9,105 nt of DNA from Halobacteriales archaeon SW_9_67_25 (GTDB taxonomy: Archaea > Halobacteriota > Halobacteria > Halobacteriales > Haloarculaceae): NCBI GenBank assembly GCA_003022745.1, contig PXSU01000049.1, positions 1 through 9,105 on the forward strand, given 5' to 3'. Of this stretch, positions 1-6,051 are shown in pieces. Each line of letters starts with the position of its first letter. The first letter of the stretch is position 1. The notes beneath the pieces were generated by a model. That model did not search any database and had not been told where the DNA came from. It was given only the letters and a program-made list of their open reading frames with translations. Position numbers and translations under genes: made by a program.

Positions 1-516
1 GCTGTCCTCGCCGCTACTGTCGCTGGGCGCGTAGGCGTCGGCGACCGCCGCCGCGATGGGGTGTGACGTGCGCGTCTCCAGCAGGGCCCCACGCTCGAAC
101 AGTTCGTCTGGTCCCTCGGCGTGCTTGACACGCATCTCGCCGGTCGTGAGCGTCCCGGTCTTGTCGAAAACAACGGCGTCTAGGTCGCGCAGGCGCTCGA
201 AGATGGTCTCGTCGAAGACGACGACGCCCCGTTCGAGCGCCGCGCGGACGCTCGATGCGATGGCGAGCGGCGTCGCAAGCCCCAGCGCGCAGGGACAGGA
301 GACGATGAGCACCGTCAGCGCGAGCAGCATCGTCTCGGCGGGACCCGCCCCCAGAACCAGGGTGACGACACCGACGGTTGCGGCGAGTGCGAGCACCAGC
401 GGAACGAACACGGTGGCCAGTCGGTCGGCGAGTTGCTGGATGCCGTGGGTTCCGCTCTGGAGATCCCAGACCATGTCGGTGATGCGCCCGACGCTGCTGG
501 TCGCACCCTCGCCGAC
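1..516 (-). other. Heavy-metal P1B-type ATPase moiety (copper/silver-like), N-terminal half missing, continues beyond window
   Basis: P1B ATPases export Cu+, Ag+ or related ions across the cell membrane using an Asp-phosphate intermediate. Seen here: the helix leading from the actuator domain (WDLQSGTHGIQQLADRLATVF, 161-181, which is family-typical), two membrane segments, the CPC metal-binding motif in M4 (218-220), the phosphorylated D262 in DKTGTLT, and SHP near residue 300. The CPC triplet supports a Cu/Ag-type specificity, but the metal-site residues of M5 and M6 lie outside the window, so specificity is inferred. Without the actuator TGE loop, dephosphorylation and transport should fail. 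The rest of the phosphorylation domain and the hinge must lie to the left of position 1. Confidence 0.85.
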
Positions 517-948
517 GGTAATGGGGCCGACCAGCGTCGAACTGGCGCCCAGTCTGGCGCCGTCCCCGACGGTGGGGTGGCGCTTGGTGCCCGCCTGCCC
601 GTCGCCGCCGAGCGTGACGCCGTGGTACATGTGGACGTCGTCACCGACCTCGGCGGTCTCGCCGATGACGGTTCCCATGCCGTGGTCGATGAACACGCGC
701 CGCCCGATGTCGGCGGCGGGGTGGATCTCGACGCCGGTCAGAAACCGGGTGACCTGGGAGAGGATCCGCGCGAGCAGGCGGTGGCCCCCGTTCCAGAGGC
801 GGTGCTCGATCCGGTGGAGCCACACCGCGTGCAGTCCCGGATAGGTCAGCACTTCCAGGACACTCCTCGCGGCGGGGTCCCGTTCCAGCGCCGTACAGAC
901 GTCTTCTCGCAGGCGGTCGAATACGGTGCGCAGGGTTCCTGTGACCAT
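1..948 (-). CDS. In-frame chimera: serine acetyltransferase N-part joined to a metal P-type ATPase core (partial, runs off left edge)
   Basis: Reading the minus strand from the ATG at 948 gives 316 codons with no stop before the window edge. Residues 1-150 are a short-type serine O-acetyltransferase. Residues from about 151 are the middle of a heavy-metal-transporting P1B ATPase: membrane helices M3 (about 179-199) and M4 with SCPCAL (217-222), the phosphorylation motif DKTGTLT (262-268), and a SHP nucleotide-binding motif near 300. The two parts meet at VGEGAT (145-150). The ATPase part lacks metal-binding domains, helices MA, MB, M1 and M2, and the actuator domain with TGE. The acetyltransferase lacks its last hexapeptide turns. 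Both families are well known and normally separate, so I infer a deletion fusion, not a designed two-domain protein; neither activity is likely intact. The frame itself is certain; whether the join is biological is not. Confidence 0.85.
   Translation of the reverse strand, partial: MVTGTLRTVFDRLREDVCTALERDPAARSVLEVLTYPGLHAVWLHRIEHRLWNGGHRLLARILSQVTRFLTGVEIHPAADIGRRVFIDHGMGTVIGETAEVGDDVHMYHGVTLGGDGQAGTKRHPTVGDGARLGASSTLVGPITVGEGATSSVGRITDMVWDLQSGTHGIQQLADRLATVFVPLVLALAATVGVVTLVLGAGPAETMLLALTVLIVSCPCALGLATPLAIASSVRAALERGVVVFDETIFERLRDLDAVVFDKTGTLTTGEMRVKHAEGPDELFERGALLETRTSHPIAAAVADAYAPSDSSGEDS
499..948 (-). other. cysE: Serine O-acetyltransferase (CysE/EpsC type) moiety of the chimera, C-terminally truncated
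   Basis: The family transfers acetyl from acetyl-CoA to L-serine, the first step of cysteine synthesis in the cytosol. Residues 1-70 form a short helical region (YPGLHAVWLHRIEHRLW, 36-52), as in the small EpsC-type enzymes. Residues 74-150 are left-handed beta-helix hexapeptide repeats: EIHPAADIGRRVFIDHGMG, then VIGETAEVGDDVHMYHGVTLGG. D88-H89 and H124 (KRHP) correspond in position to the catalytic Asp-His pair and the second His of bacterial CysE. The intact enzyme would continue after GEGAT with another hexapeptide turn and a tail ending near GNPAR, which close the acetyl-CoA site; these are absent. The ATG at 948 gives the expected N-terminus. No cysteine synthase gene is visible in this window. 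Confidence 0.85.
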
Positions 949-1283
949 TTTTCGTGGATTCGTTCTCCGGTGTCGTCGCGGGGGATCAGCGTGTGAGTGT
1001 CCCGGTAGGTGTCGATAGCGCGCTCCCGAAACGACCGTCCGACTGGTAGCCGGACGACCAGAAGGGACTCACCGGCAACACGTGCCGGCCACTCCGCGTT
1101 TGCCTTGGCGGACGATACTGCTCTGGCCGGCACGCGACTGTCTCATACGTTGCTCTGGGGATTCCAATCTACTAAATCCGTCGACACGAACGCGCGTCTC
1201 GATGCTCCGAACGGGCTTCGAGGCGCCGAGTGCTGATCCCGAACCCGACGATACGCCTGTCGAGAAAAATTCCGGCCGAACGG
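949..1283. other. Gene-poor stretch upstream of the cysE chimera, with a possible short coding remnant
   Basis: No complete recognisable gene fits here. On the minus strand a frame opening at 1133 (GTG) runs to about 949 and on into the chimera's start region. Its middle (about 950-1075) reads like real protein: SLLVVRLPVGRSFRERAIDT, then RDDTGERIHEKW. I do not recognise the family. Past 949 the same frame becomes Cys- and Arg-rich, as expected for out-of-frame reading of cysE, so it may be the remnant of a gene whose end was lost. No convincing TATA box for cysE was found in the 40 bases before 948. Confidence 0.35.
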
Positions 1284-1424
1284 TCAGCGGACGCGCTCGC
1301 CAGCCCCGATAGCCGTCTCCAGCCAGTTCTCCTCGGGCGGGAGCGGACAGGCGAACGTCTCGCTGTAAATTGTCCCACGGCTGTGGGTGCGAAATATCGA
1401 AAAACCCGACGACAGTCCCGCCAT
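1284..1424 (-). pseudogene. C-terminal remnant of a DUF1684 family protein
   Basis: A 46-codon frame (ATG at 1424, TGA at 1284-1286) ends with YSETFACPLPPEENWL followed by IGAGERVR and a stop. The ACPLPPEENxL block followed by a short tail with AGE is the typical C-terminus of DUF1684 proteins, a family of unknown function found in archaea and bacteria. Only about 30-35 residues match; DUF1684 proteins are normally about 200 residues, so most of the gene is missing. Sequence before about 1390 in this frame does not resemble the family, and an in-frame TAG occurs just upstream of the ATG. The other minus-strand frames here read as low-complexity or Arg-rich sequence. A broken gene end is more likely than a functional micro-protein. 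Confidence 0.6.
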
Positions 1425-1471
1425 CAGTACATATATCGGGAAATGTCCCTACCGAATGGCCATCAGACGCA

Positions 1472-2341
1472 CTAATTTTGGTAACATCGTAGTGATGCAA
1501 GAGTCCGCTGTCCACCGTTGCGGGTTCGGTCGTTCGTCCGCCCATTGTCGTCGAGGCCGCAACCTCGAACCCGTCGAGGAGCATCCCGAGTTCGTCGGCG
1601 CGTTCCCGGAGGGTCCGCGCGGCGTCGGCGACCTCCTCGGTGTACTCGATGATCCGCTCCAGGGCGTCGATGGCGTCCTCGACGGTGTCGGTCCCGGCGG
1701 CGACGCGCTCGCTGGTCGATTCCATCGTCTCGACCGTCTCGTCGGTCTGCCCGTCGATGGCCCGCATCTCCTCGATGCGCGTTCTCGTCGAGGTCGCCGC
1801 TGGCCGAGCGCACGTTGTCCGCGAAGGCCTGCATGTCCGCGATTACCTCATCGAGGGCCTCGAGCGTCGAGTTGATGCCCTCGCCGACCGACTGCATCGA
1901 GTCGTTCTTGCTCTGTGGGTCGACCCGGCCGGTCAGGTCACCGTCGGCGGCGTCGCCGAGTACCTGCCTGTACTCGCTGGCTTTCCGCTCTGAGTGCTCG
2001 TTCATCTCCTGCATGACCTCGCTCTCGCGTTCGGCTTCCTCTTGGGCCTGTTCGGCCGGGCTCGTGCCGACGAAATTCTCGTTCGAACTCGCCTCTATCG
2101 TCCCGGTCTCCGTACTGACGTAGTGGACCGCGACGACGTTTTCGGAGGTGGCGTCCTGCTTGACCAGCTCCTTCAGATACGCCCCTGCCCGGTCGGCGTT
2201 ACCGCTTGCCAGCGCCGGGTGTGACGACGAGCCCGAACGCGACCATCGCCAGAATCGCCAACACCAGGGCAACGCCCAGCCGTCGGGCGTAGCTCTTGCT
2301 GACGGAGTCCGGCAGAAGCGACTCTCTTGCCGTGTCATCAT
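1472..2341 (-). pseudogene. Methyl-accepting transducer (halobacterial Htr), frameshifted and multiply deleted
   Basis: Halobacterial transducers sense stimuli at the membrane and signal through CheA/CheW. The coding signal jumps through three minus-strand frames. First is ATGATG at 2341/2338 with MTRQES. A second frame (2339-2199) carries LLPDSVSKSYARR and the TM1 segment LGVALVLAILAMVAFGLVV, then TAA. The first frame resumes at about 2215 with the extracellular sensor (NADRAGAYLKEL, VVAVHYVSTETGTIEASS, FVGTSPAEQ) and moves straight to a cytoplasmic coiled coil (EEAERESEVMQEMNEHSERK) and the second HAMP (LGDAADGDLTGRVDPQSKND). A third frame (from about 1780) reads TRIEEMRAIDGQTDETVETM and ends with RTLRERADELGMLLDGFEV at about 1552. 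TM2, the first HAMP, the signalling hairpin and part of the C-terminal methylation helix are absent. The given end is the TAG of the first frame; similarity stops near 1552. Confidence 0.8.
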
Positions 2342-2360
2342 CGATTGATTGGCTTCATTG

Positions 2361-2368
2361 TTTATAAC
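2361..2368 (-). promoter_or_regulatory. TATA box of the transducer gene
   Basis: On the minus strand this reads GTTATAAA, inside an AT-rich stretch (about 2341-2395) that contrasts with the GC-rich surroundings. Its centre lies 24-27 bases before the ATGATG at 2341/2338, the spacing expected for a leaderless haloarchaeal transcript. This supports 2341 or 2338 as the original start and implies that the promoter outlived the gene. Confidence 0.6.
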
Positions 2369-2432
2369 ATCACCCTCAAAATCTCAACCCTGATAACCGG
2401 ATGGCTCTCCGAAGAGGCACGGAAACAGATGG

Positions 2433-2577
2433 CTATCCCGACCCGCTCGTGAGGTCGTACGCCTCGAAGTACTCCCGGACGTACTCGTGGAGGTCCGGGT
2501 GCCGGTCCTGGCGGAGCCGCCAGTCGTCGTGTTGCTCGTCGAGGGAGACCGCCAGGTCCTCGGTCGGTGAAACCTCG
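2433..2577 (-). other. Unidentified short reading frame or C-terminal gene remnant after the GDPD gene
   Basis: Directly after the GDPD stop, a minus-strand frame reads DEVSPTEDLAVSLDEQHDDW, then RLRQDRHPDLHEYVREYFEA, and ends YDLTSGSG-stop at 2433. It is acidic, has haloarchaeal-type composition and is probably helical, so it looks coding, unlike the other frames here. No start codon lies within 2433-2577. The frame extends upstream inside the GDPD gene to a TTG at 2648, but that part (MPTRRHTAKPQTRPARAG) looks like out-of-frame reading. It may be the C-terminus of a gene whose front was deleted, or a small gene overlapping the GDPD end. I do not recognise the family. Confidence 0.4.
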
Positions 2578-3279
2578 TCAATCAGTTGCCCGGTTCCTGC
2601 CCGTGCCGGCCGCGTCTGTGGCTTCGCAGTATGCCGGCGCGTCGGCAATCAGACCGTCGACAGCCGCGGCCCCCAATCGGCGGGCCTCGTCGGCCGACCG
2701 AACCGTCCAGGCGTTGACCGCGAACCCGGCGTCGTGACAGCGGTCGACGAACGTCGCGTCACAGAGTTCCCGGTAGGGGTGGACGGCCCGACAATCCAGG
2801 GTCCGGGCGTCTTCCAGGGGACACTCGCTCCCGGGCCCGACCAGCAACGCCAGCGACTCCGCACCGGCCGCGCGTGCCTCGCGGAGCGTGGCAGTCTCGA
2901 ACGACGAGACCAGCAGATCGCCCCCGTGGTCGTCGGCCGCCGCGAGCGCGTCGGCGGCCAGGCCGGTCTCCTTGAGTTCGACGTTCAGCCCGACCCCGTC
3001 GGGAACTGTGGCCACGACGTCCGCGAGCGTGGGCACGCCCTCGCCAGTCCCGAGGACGTCCAGGTCCCGCAACGTGGCGAGCGAGTGGTCGGCCACCCCG
3101 CCCGCCCCGTCGGTGACGCGGTCGAGGGTGTTGTCGTGGATGACGACGACTTCGCCGGAGCCACACCGGCGGATGTCGACCTCGACGGCATCGGCGCCGG
3201 CTTCGACGGCGCCCCGGACCGCCGCGAGCGTGTTCTCCGGATACGTCGCCGCGAATCCCCGGTGGGCGATGCAGTTCAC
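2578..3279 (-). CDS. Glycerophosphodiester phosphodiesterase, cytoplasmic type
   Basis: The 233-residue protein hydrolyses glycerophosphodiesters to sn-glycerol 3-phosphate and an alcohol, feeding lipid turnover or phosphate and carbon salvage. The family signature is complete: AHRG at 5-8 with catalytic H6 and R7, PENT at 14-17, EVDIRR at 33-38 with metal ligands E33 and D35, the second catalytic His in VIHDNTLDRVTDG (H48), then NVELKE (about 99-104), VSSFE, and the closing NAWTVRS...GLIADAP. Length is normal for a single TIM-barrel GDPD. No signal peptide or membrane helix is present, so it should act in the cytosol. The GTG at 3279 is chosen because it places the barrel's first strand (NCIAHRG) at the N-terminus as usual. 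It is divergent from birA; no strong TATA box is visible in the shared ~100-base region for this gene. Confidence 0.93.
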   Translation of the reverse strand: MNCIAHRGFAATYPENTLAAVRGAVEAGADAVEVDIRRCGSGEVVVIHDNTLDRVTDGAGGVADHSLATLRDLDVLGTGEGVPTLADVVATVPDGVGLNVELKETGLAADALAAADDHGGDLLVSSFETATLREARAAGAESLALLVGPGSECPLEDARTLDCRAVHPYRELCDATFVDRCHDAGFAVNAWTVRSADEARRLGAAAVDGLIADAPAYCEATDAAGTGRNRATD

Positions 3280-3345
3280 GTGTATCCCTGCGGCGCCAAG
3301 GTTTTCGGTTCTTCGGCTGCCCGGCGAGTGCTGGCCGCCTCGCGC

Positions 3346-3354
3346 ACTTTATGA
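3346..3354 (+). promoter_or_regulatory. TATA-like element for birA
   Basis: ACTTTATGA is centred about 27 bases before the ATG at 3378. That is the normal distance from an archaeal TATA box to the transcription start, so the mRNA would be leaderless and begin at or next to this ATG. It argues against the upstream in-frame ATG at 3351, which lies inside the element. Confidence 0.5.
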
Positions 3355-3377
3355 GGCTCCCCTCCCACCGGCCACCC

Positions 3378-4319
3378 ATGCAGGGGACTCGCCGGGCGGT
3401 GCTGGACGCGCTCGCCACCGGGCCGGTGTCGGGGCCGGACCTGGCCGAGGAGCTGGGGGTCTCGCGGGCCGCGGTCTGGAAGCACGTCGAGGCACTGCGC
3501 GAGGCCGGCTTCGAGGTCGAGCCCGGCGGCGACGGGTACTCACTCGCGAGCGTCCCCGACTTTGGCGGGCCGGCCGTCGAGTTCGGGCTCGATGCCCCCT
3601 ACGCGGTCAAGTACCACGACACCGTTCCGAGCACGAACGAGCGCGCCCGCGAACTCGCCACGGAGGGCCGCGAGAACGTCGTCGTGCTGGCCGACGAACA
3701 GACCGGCGGCAAGGGACGGCTGGACCGCGCGTGGGCCTCGCCCAGCGGCGGCGTGTGGCTGTCCGTACTGCTCCGGCCCGAGGTGCCGCCCGCACAGACG
3801 CCGCTTTTCACACTGGCGGCCGCGGTGGCGACCGTCCGCGCGGCCCGCGAGGCCGGCGTCGACGCGGTCATCAAGTGGCCCAACGACGTGCTCGTGGCCG
3901 GCAGCGAGCGCAAACTCGCGGGCGTCCTCACCGAGATGGGCGGGGAGGCCGACCGCGTCGACTGGCTCGTCGTCGGGGTCGGGGTCAACGCCAACGTGGA
4001 CCGGGACGCAATTCCGGGCGAACGCGCAACGAGTCTCCGGGCGGAAGTCGGGGACGTCGACCGCCGCGCCCTCACCCAGCGGCTCCTTGAGGCGTTCCAC
4101 GACCGCCAGACCGATCCGGACGGAGTCCTGCCGGCCTGGCGCGACCACGCCGTGACCCTGGGCCAGCGGGTCCGGGTCGAGACGCCGGGCGGCGAGGTAA
4201 CCGGCGAGGCCGTCGACGTCACCTTCCCGGGGTCGCTGGTCGTCGAGACGACCGACGGCCGGGTCGAAGTGACCGCCGGGGACTGCGAGCACCTCCGGCC
4301 CGCTGGCGGGAGCCCCTAA
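3378..4319 (+). CDS. birA: Biotin-[acetyl-CoA carboxylase] ligase with N-terminal HTH (BirA type)
   Basis: The 313-residue protein activates biotin with ATP to biotinyl-AMP and attaches it to the lysine of biotin-dependent carboxylases. Residues 1-55 are a winged helix-turn-helix (VSGPDLAEELGVSRAAVWKH, 17-36), as in bifunctional BirA repressor-ligases, so it may also regulate biotin genes. The catalytic domain follows: VPSTNERARELA, the biotinyl-AMP loop ADEQTGGKGRLDRAW (GKGR in place of the bacterial GRGR), GVWLSVLLRP, IKWPNDVLV, RKLAGVLTEM and VVGVGVNAN. The C-terminal SH3-like domain is GQRVRVETPGGEVTGEAVDV to GDCEHLRP. All domains are complete. The start at 3378 is preferred over 3351 because of the promoter spacing and because extra N-terminal residues would precede the HTH. 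No biotin synthesis or carboxylase gene is in the window. Confidence 0.95.
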   Translation: MQGTRRAVLDALATGPVSGPDLAEELGVSRAAVWKHVEALREAGFEVEPGGDGYSLASVPDFGGPAVEFGLDAPYAVKYHDTVPSTNERARELATEGRENVVVLADEQTGGKGRLDRAWASPSGGVWLSVLLRPEVPPAQTPLFTLAAAVATVRAAREAGVDAVIKWPNDVLVAGSERKLAGVLTEMGGEADRVDWLVVGVGVNANVDRDAIPGERATSLRAEVGDVDRRALTQRLLEAFHDRQTDPDGVLPAWRDHAVTLGQRVRVETPGGEVTGEAVDVTFPGSLVVETTDGRVEVTAGDCEHLRPAGGSP

Positions 4320-4424
4320 CCCGCCCCCGCTCGCCGCCGGAGACCCACACCACCAGAACCGGTTGTGCACCGCCAGCCCCGACCGGCGACAGAGCCTTGA
4401 GGCTGTGGCATGAACGGGCCGCGC

Positions 4425-4655
4425 ATGGCAGAAGTCGAGATCGAGTACTGCGTTCCCTGCGGGTTCCGCGGCCGGGCGATGGACGTCGAACGGGCGATTC
4501 TGGGGGCGCTCGAACATGACCTCGACCGCGTCTCGCTGGTGACCAGCGACCACGGCGTCTTCAGGGTGTCAGTCGACGGCGAGACCGTCTACGACAAACA
4601 CGAAAACGAGTACGACGTCGACGACATCGTGCGGGAAATCCGCGACCAGTTGTAA
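4425..4655 (+). CDS. SelW/Rdx family thioredoxin-fold CxxC protein
   Basis: This is a 76-residue cytosolic protein of the Rdx family (SelT/SelW/SelH), cysteine-containing homologues of eukaryotic selenoprotein W that are thought to act in thiol redox reactions. It opens with a beta strand and the redox motif VEIEYCVPCGF, with C9 and C12 forming CxxC where animal SelW has CxxU. It continues with a helix (MDVERAILGAL), a hairpin (SLVTSDHGVFRVSVDGETVY) and a C-terminal acidic helix ending IVREIRDQL. Length is normal. The ATG at 4425 is used rather than 4410, because MNGPR would extend beyond the usual first strand. An AGCC-TTGA-GGCT inverted repeat lies about 20-30 bases upstream. The gene lies 105 bases after birA and 37 bases before the ABC ATPase. 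The physiological partner is unknown. Confidence 0.85.
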   Translation: MAEVEIEYCVPCGFRGRAMDVERAILGALEHDLDRVSLVTSDHGVFRVSVDGETVYDKHENEYDVDDIVREIRDQL

Positions 4656-4663
4656 TCGAACGC

Positions 4664-4672
4664 CCTATTGTG
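4664..4672 (+). promoter_or_regulatory. TATA-like element before the ABC ATPase gene
   Basis: CCTATTGTG lies in the 37-base gap after the SelW-like gene, centred about 25 bases before the ATG at 4693. The spacing suits a leaderless transcript of the ABC gene. The match to the haloarchaeal TATA consensus is only moderate, so co-transcription with the preceding gene remains possible. Confidence 0.35.
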
Positions 4673-4692
4673 CCCGCGGCCGACCGCCGTGT

Positions 4693-6051
4693 ATGGACGC
4701 CATCGTCGCCGAAGACGTCTCCCGGACCTACGCGGGGACGGTCGCCGTCGACGGCGTCTCCCTCTCTGTCGAGCAGGGAGGGATTTTCGCGCTGGTGGGG
4801 CCCAACGGCGCCGGGAAGACCACACTGGTCCGTGCGCTGACGGGTACGACCGACTGCGGTGGCCGGGTAGAGCTGTTCGGTCGACCCCCGCGGGAACTCG
4901 ACCGGGAGCGGATCGGACTGCTGCCCCAGGATTTCACGCCGGCAGAGCGCCTCTCCGCCCGGGACCTGCTCGCCTACTACGGCGGCCTCTACGACGAAGC
5001 GCGCGACCCGGACGCGGTCCTCGCCGACGTCGGCATGGCCGGTGACGCCGGGAAGACCTACGAGAACCTCTCGGGCGGACAGCAACGGCGGACCTGCGTG
5101 GCGACGGCGCTGGTCAACGACCCGGACCTGCTCGTCCTCGACGAGCCGACCACCGGCGTCGACCCCGCTGGACGCCGGGCGCTCCGGGCGCTGCTCGGGG
5201 ACCTCGCTGCCGCCGGGACGACAGTGTTCGTCACCACACACTACATGGAGGAAGCCGAGCAACTCGCCGACCGCGTCGGACTGCTCGCCGACGGTCGACT
5301 GGTGGCGGTGGACGACCCCGACGCGCTCGTCGCAGAGTACGGCGGCCAGAGTGTCCTGTCCGTCGACGGGGTCGACGAGGGCGCACTCGAGGGCACGGAC
5401 GTCCTCGCGGCCCTCTCCCGACCGGTGGAGTTCGAGGACGGCCGCCTCACCGTCAGGAACGTCCGGCCGGAGGGTATCGCCGATGTGGTCGAAACGCTGG
5501 CGGCTGCCGGCCTCACCTACGAGTCCCTGGCCTGGACGGAGCCGGATCTGGAAGACGTCTACCTCGAACTGACCGGCCCGGCAGCCTCTTCGCGGAGCCG
5601 CCCGGCTGGTACGTGCCGGGCTATCTGGCGGTGGTGGTGCTCTTTACGCCGCTCTCGCGGGTCGGCAGCGAGGTCGCGCGCCACCGCGAGGGCAACCGGT
5701 TCGAGAAGCTGGCGACGACGCCGCTGTCCCGGGCGGAGTGGCTGCTCGCACAGACGCTGGTCAACGTCGTCGTCATCGGCGCCGCGGGGTTGCTGTTGCT
5801 GGGGTTGCTCGTCGCGACCACCGGCGCCTCCATCGCCGTCTCGCCAGCACTCGCCTTGCTCGTTCCCTTCGTCGTCGCCGGCGTGGCGCTGTTCTGTGGC
5901 ATCGGCAGCCTCCTCGGGACGTTTGCGGACTCGCGAGACGGCGCCATCGCCGCCAGCAACAGCCTCGCGCTCCCCTTGCTCTTTCTCTCCGAGACGTTCG
6001 TCCCGGCCTCGCTCCTGCCCGGGTGGCTCCCGACCGGGCTGTCGCCGCTGA
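4693..6051 (+). CDS. ABC-2 type exporter ATPase (DrrA/CcmA-like); native part ends near 5578, remainder is out-of-frame read-through
   Basis: The nucleotide-binding subunit drives export of drugs, lipids or other small molecules through an ABC-2 permease at the membrane. All ATP-binding elements are present: Walker A GPNGAGKTT (36-44), Q-loop Q79, signature LSGGQ (126-130), Walker B LLVLDEP (146-152), D-loop after TTGVDP and switch H183 in TTHYMEEAEQ. The C-terminal DrrA-like tail runs to LEDVYLELTG at about residue 295 (position 5578). There a normal ATPase would end within 10-25 residues. Instead the frame continues another ~155 residues to TGA at 6051. That part is strongly Arg- and Ser-rich (for example RRSRGSAARSRATARATG), the signature of reading the downstream permease in the wrong frame. 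The ATPase domain may still work if the tail is tolerated or degraded, but it has no intact permease here. Confidence 0.8.
   Translation: MDAIVAEDVSRTYAGTVAVDGVSLSVEQGGIFALVGPNGAGKTTLVRALTGTTDCGGRVELFGRPPRELDRERIGLLPQDFTPAERLSARDLLAYYGGLYDEARDPDAVLADVGMAGDAGKTYENLSGGQQRRTCVATALVNDPDLLVLDEPTTGVDPAGRRALRALLGDLAAAGTTVFVTTHYMEEAEQLADRVGLLADGRLVAVDDPDALVAEYGGQSVLSVDGVDEGALEGTDVLAALSRPVEFEDGRLTVRNVRPEGIADVVETLAAAGLTYESLAWTEPDLEDVYLELTGPAASSRSRPAGTCRAIWRWWCSLRRSRGSAARSRATARATGSRSWRRRRCPGRSGCSHRRWSTSSSSAPRGCCCWGCSSRPPAPPSPSRQHSPCSFPSSSPAWRCSVASAASSGRLRTRETAPSPPATASRSPCSFSPRRSSRPRSCPGGSRPGCRR

Noticed and set aside
1..948. Genuine bifunctional acetyltransferase-transporter as a new system
   Set aside because: The ATPase part lacks the actuator TGE domain and half of the membrane helices, and the acetyltransferase lacks its last turns, so a working fusion is improbable; kept only as a chimera.
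56..996. Long plus-strand open frames at 56-844 and 433-996
   Set aside because: They lie antisense to the cysE/ATPase chimera, have Ser/Arg/Pro-biased or repetitive composition and no family motif; typical GC-rich shadows.
1374..1387. CCCAC-GGCT-GTGGG hairpin as a transcription terminator
   Set aside because: The stem is only five base pairs, it is not followed by a T-run on either strand, and it lies inside the DUF1684 remnant.
2401..3354. Plus-strand frame of 317 codons opposite the GDPD gene
   Set aside because: The opposite strand carries the full GDPD motif set, and this frame has no recognisable domain.
2888..4090. 400-codon plus-strand frame spanning the GDPD/birA boundary
   Set aside because: Low-complexity, Arg-rich sequence that crosses two well-supported genes out of frame.
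4357..4404. AACCGGTT palindrome (4357-4364) and AGCC-TTGA-GGCT repeat (4393-4404) as operators of the SelW-like gene
   Set aside because: Both are short and expected by chance in GC-rich DNA; there is no second copy and no regulator to link them to.
3540..4553. 337-codon minus-strand frame opposite birA and the SelW-like gene
   Set aside because: Antisense to two complete, motif-bearing genes; no domain found.
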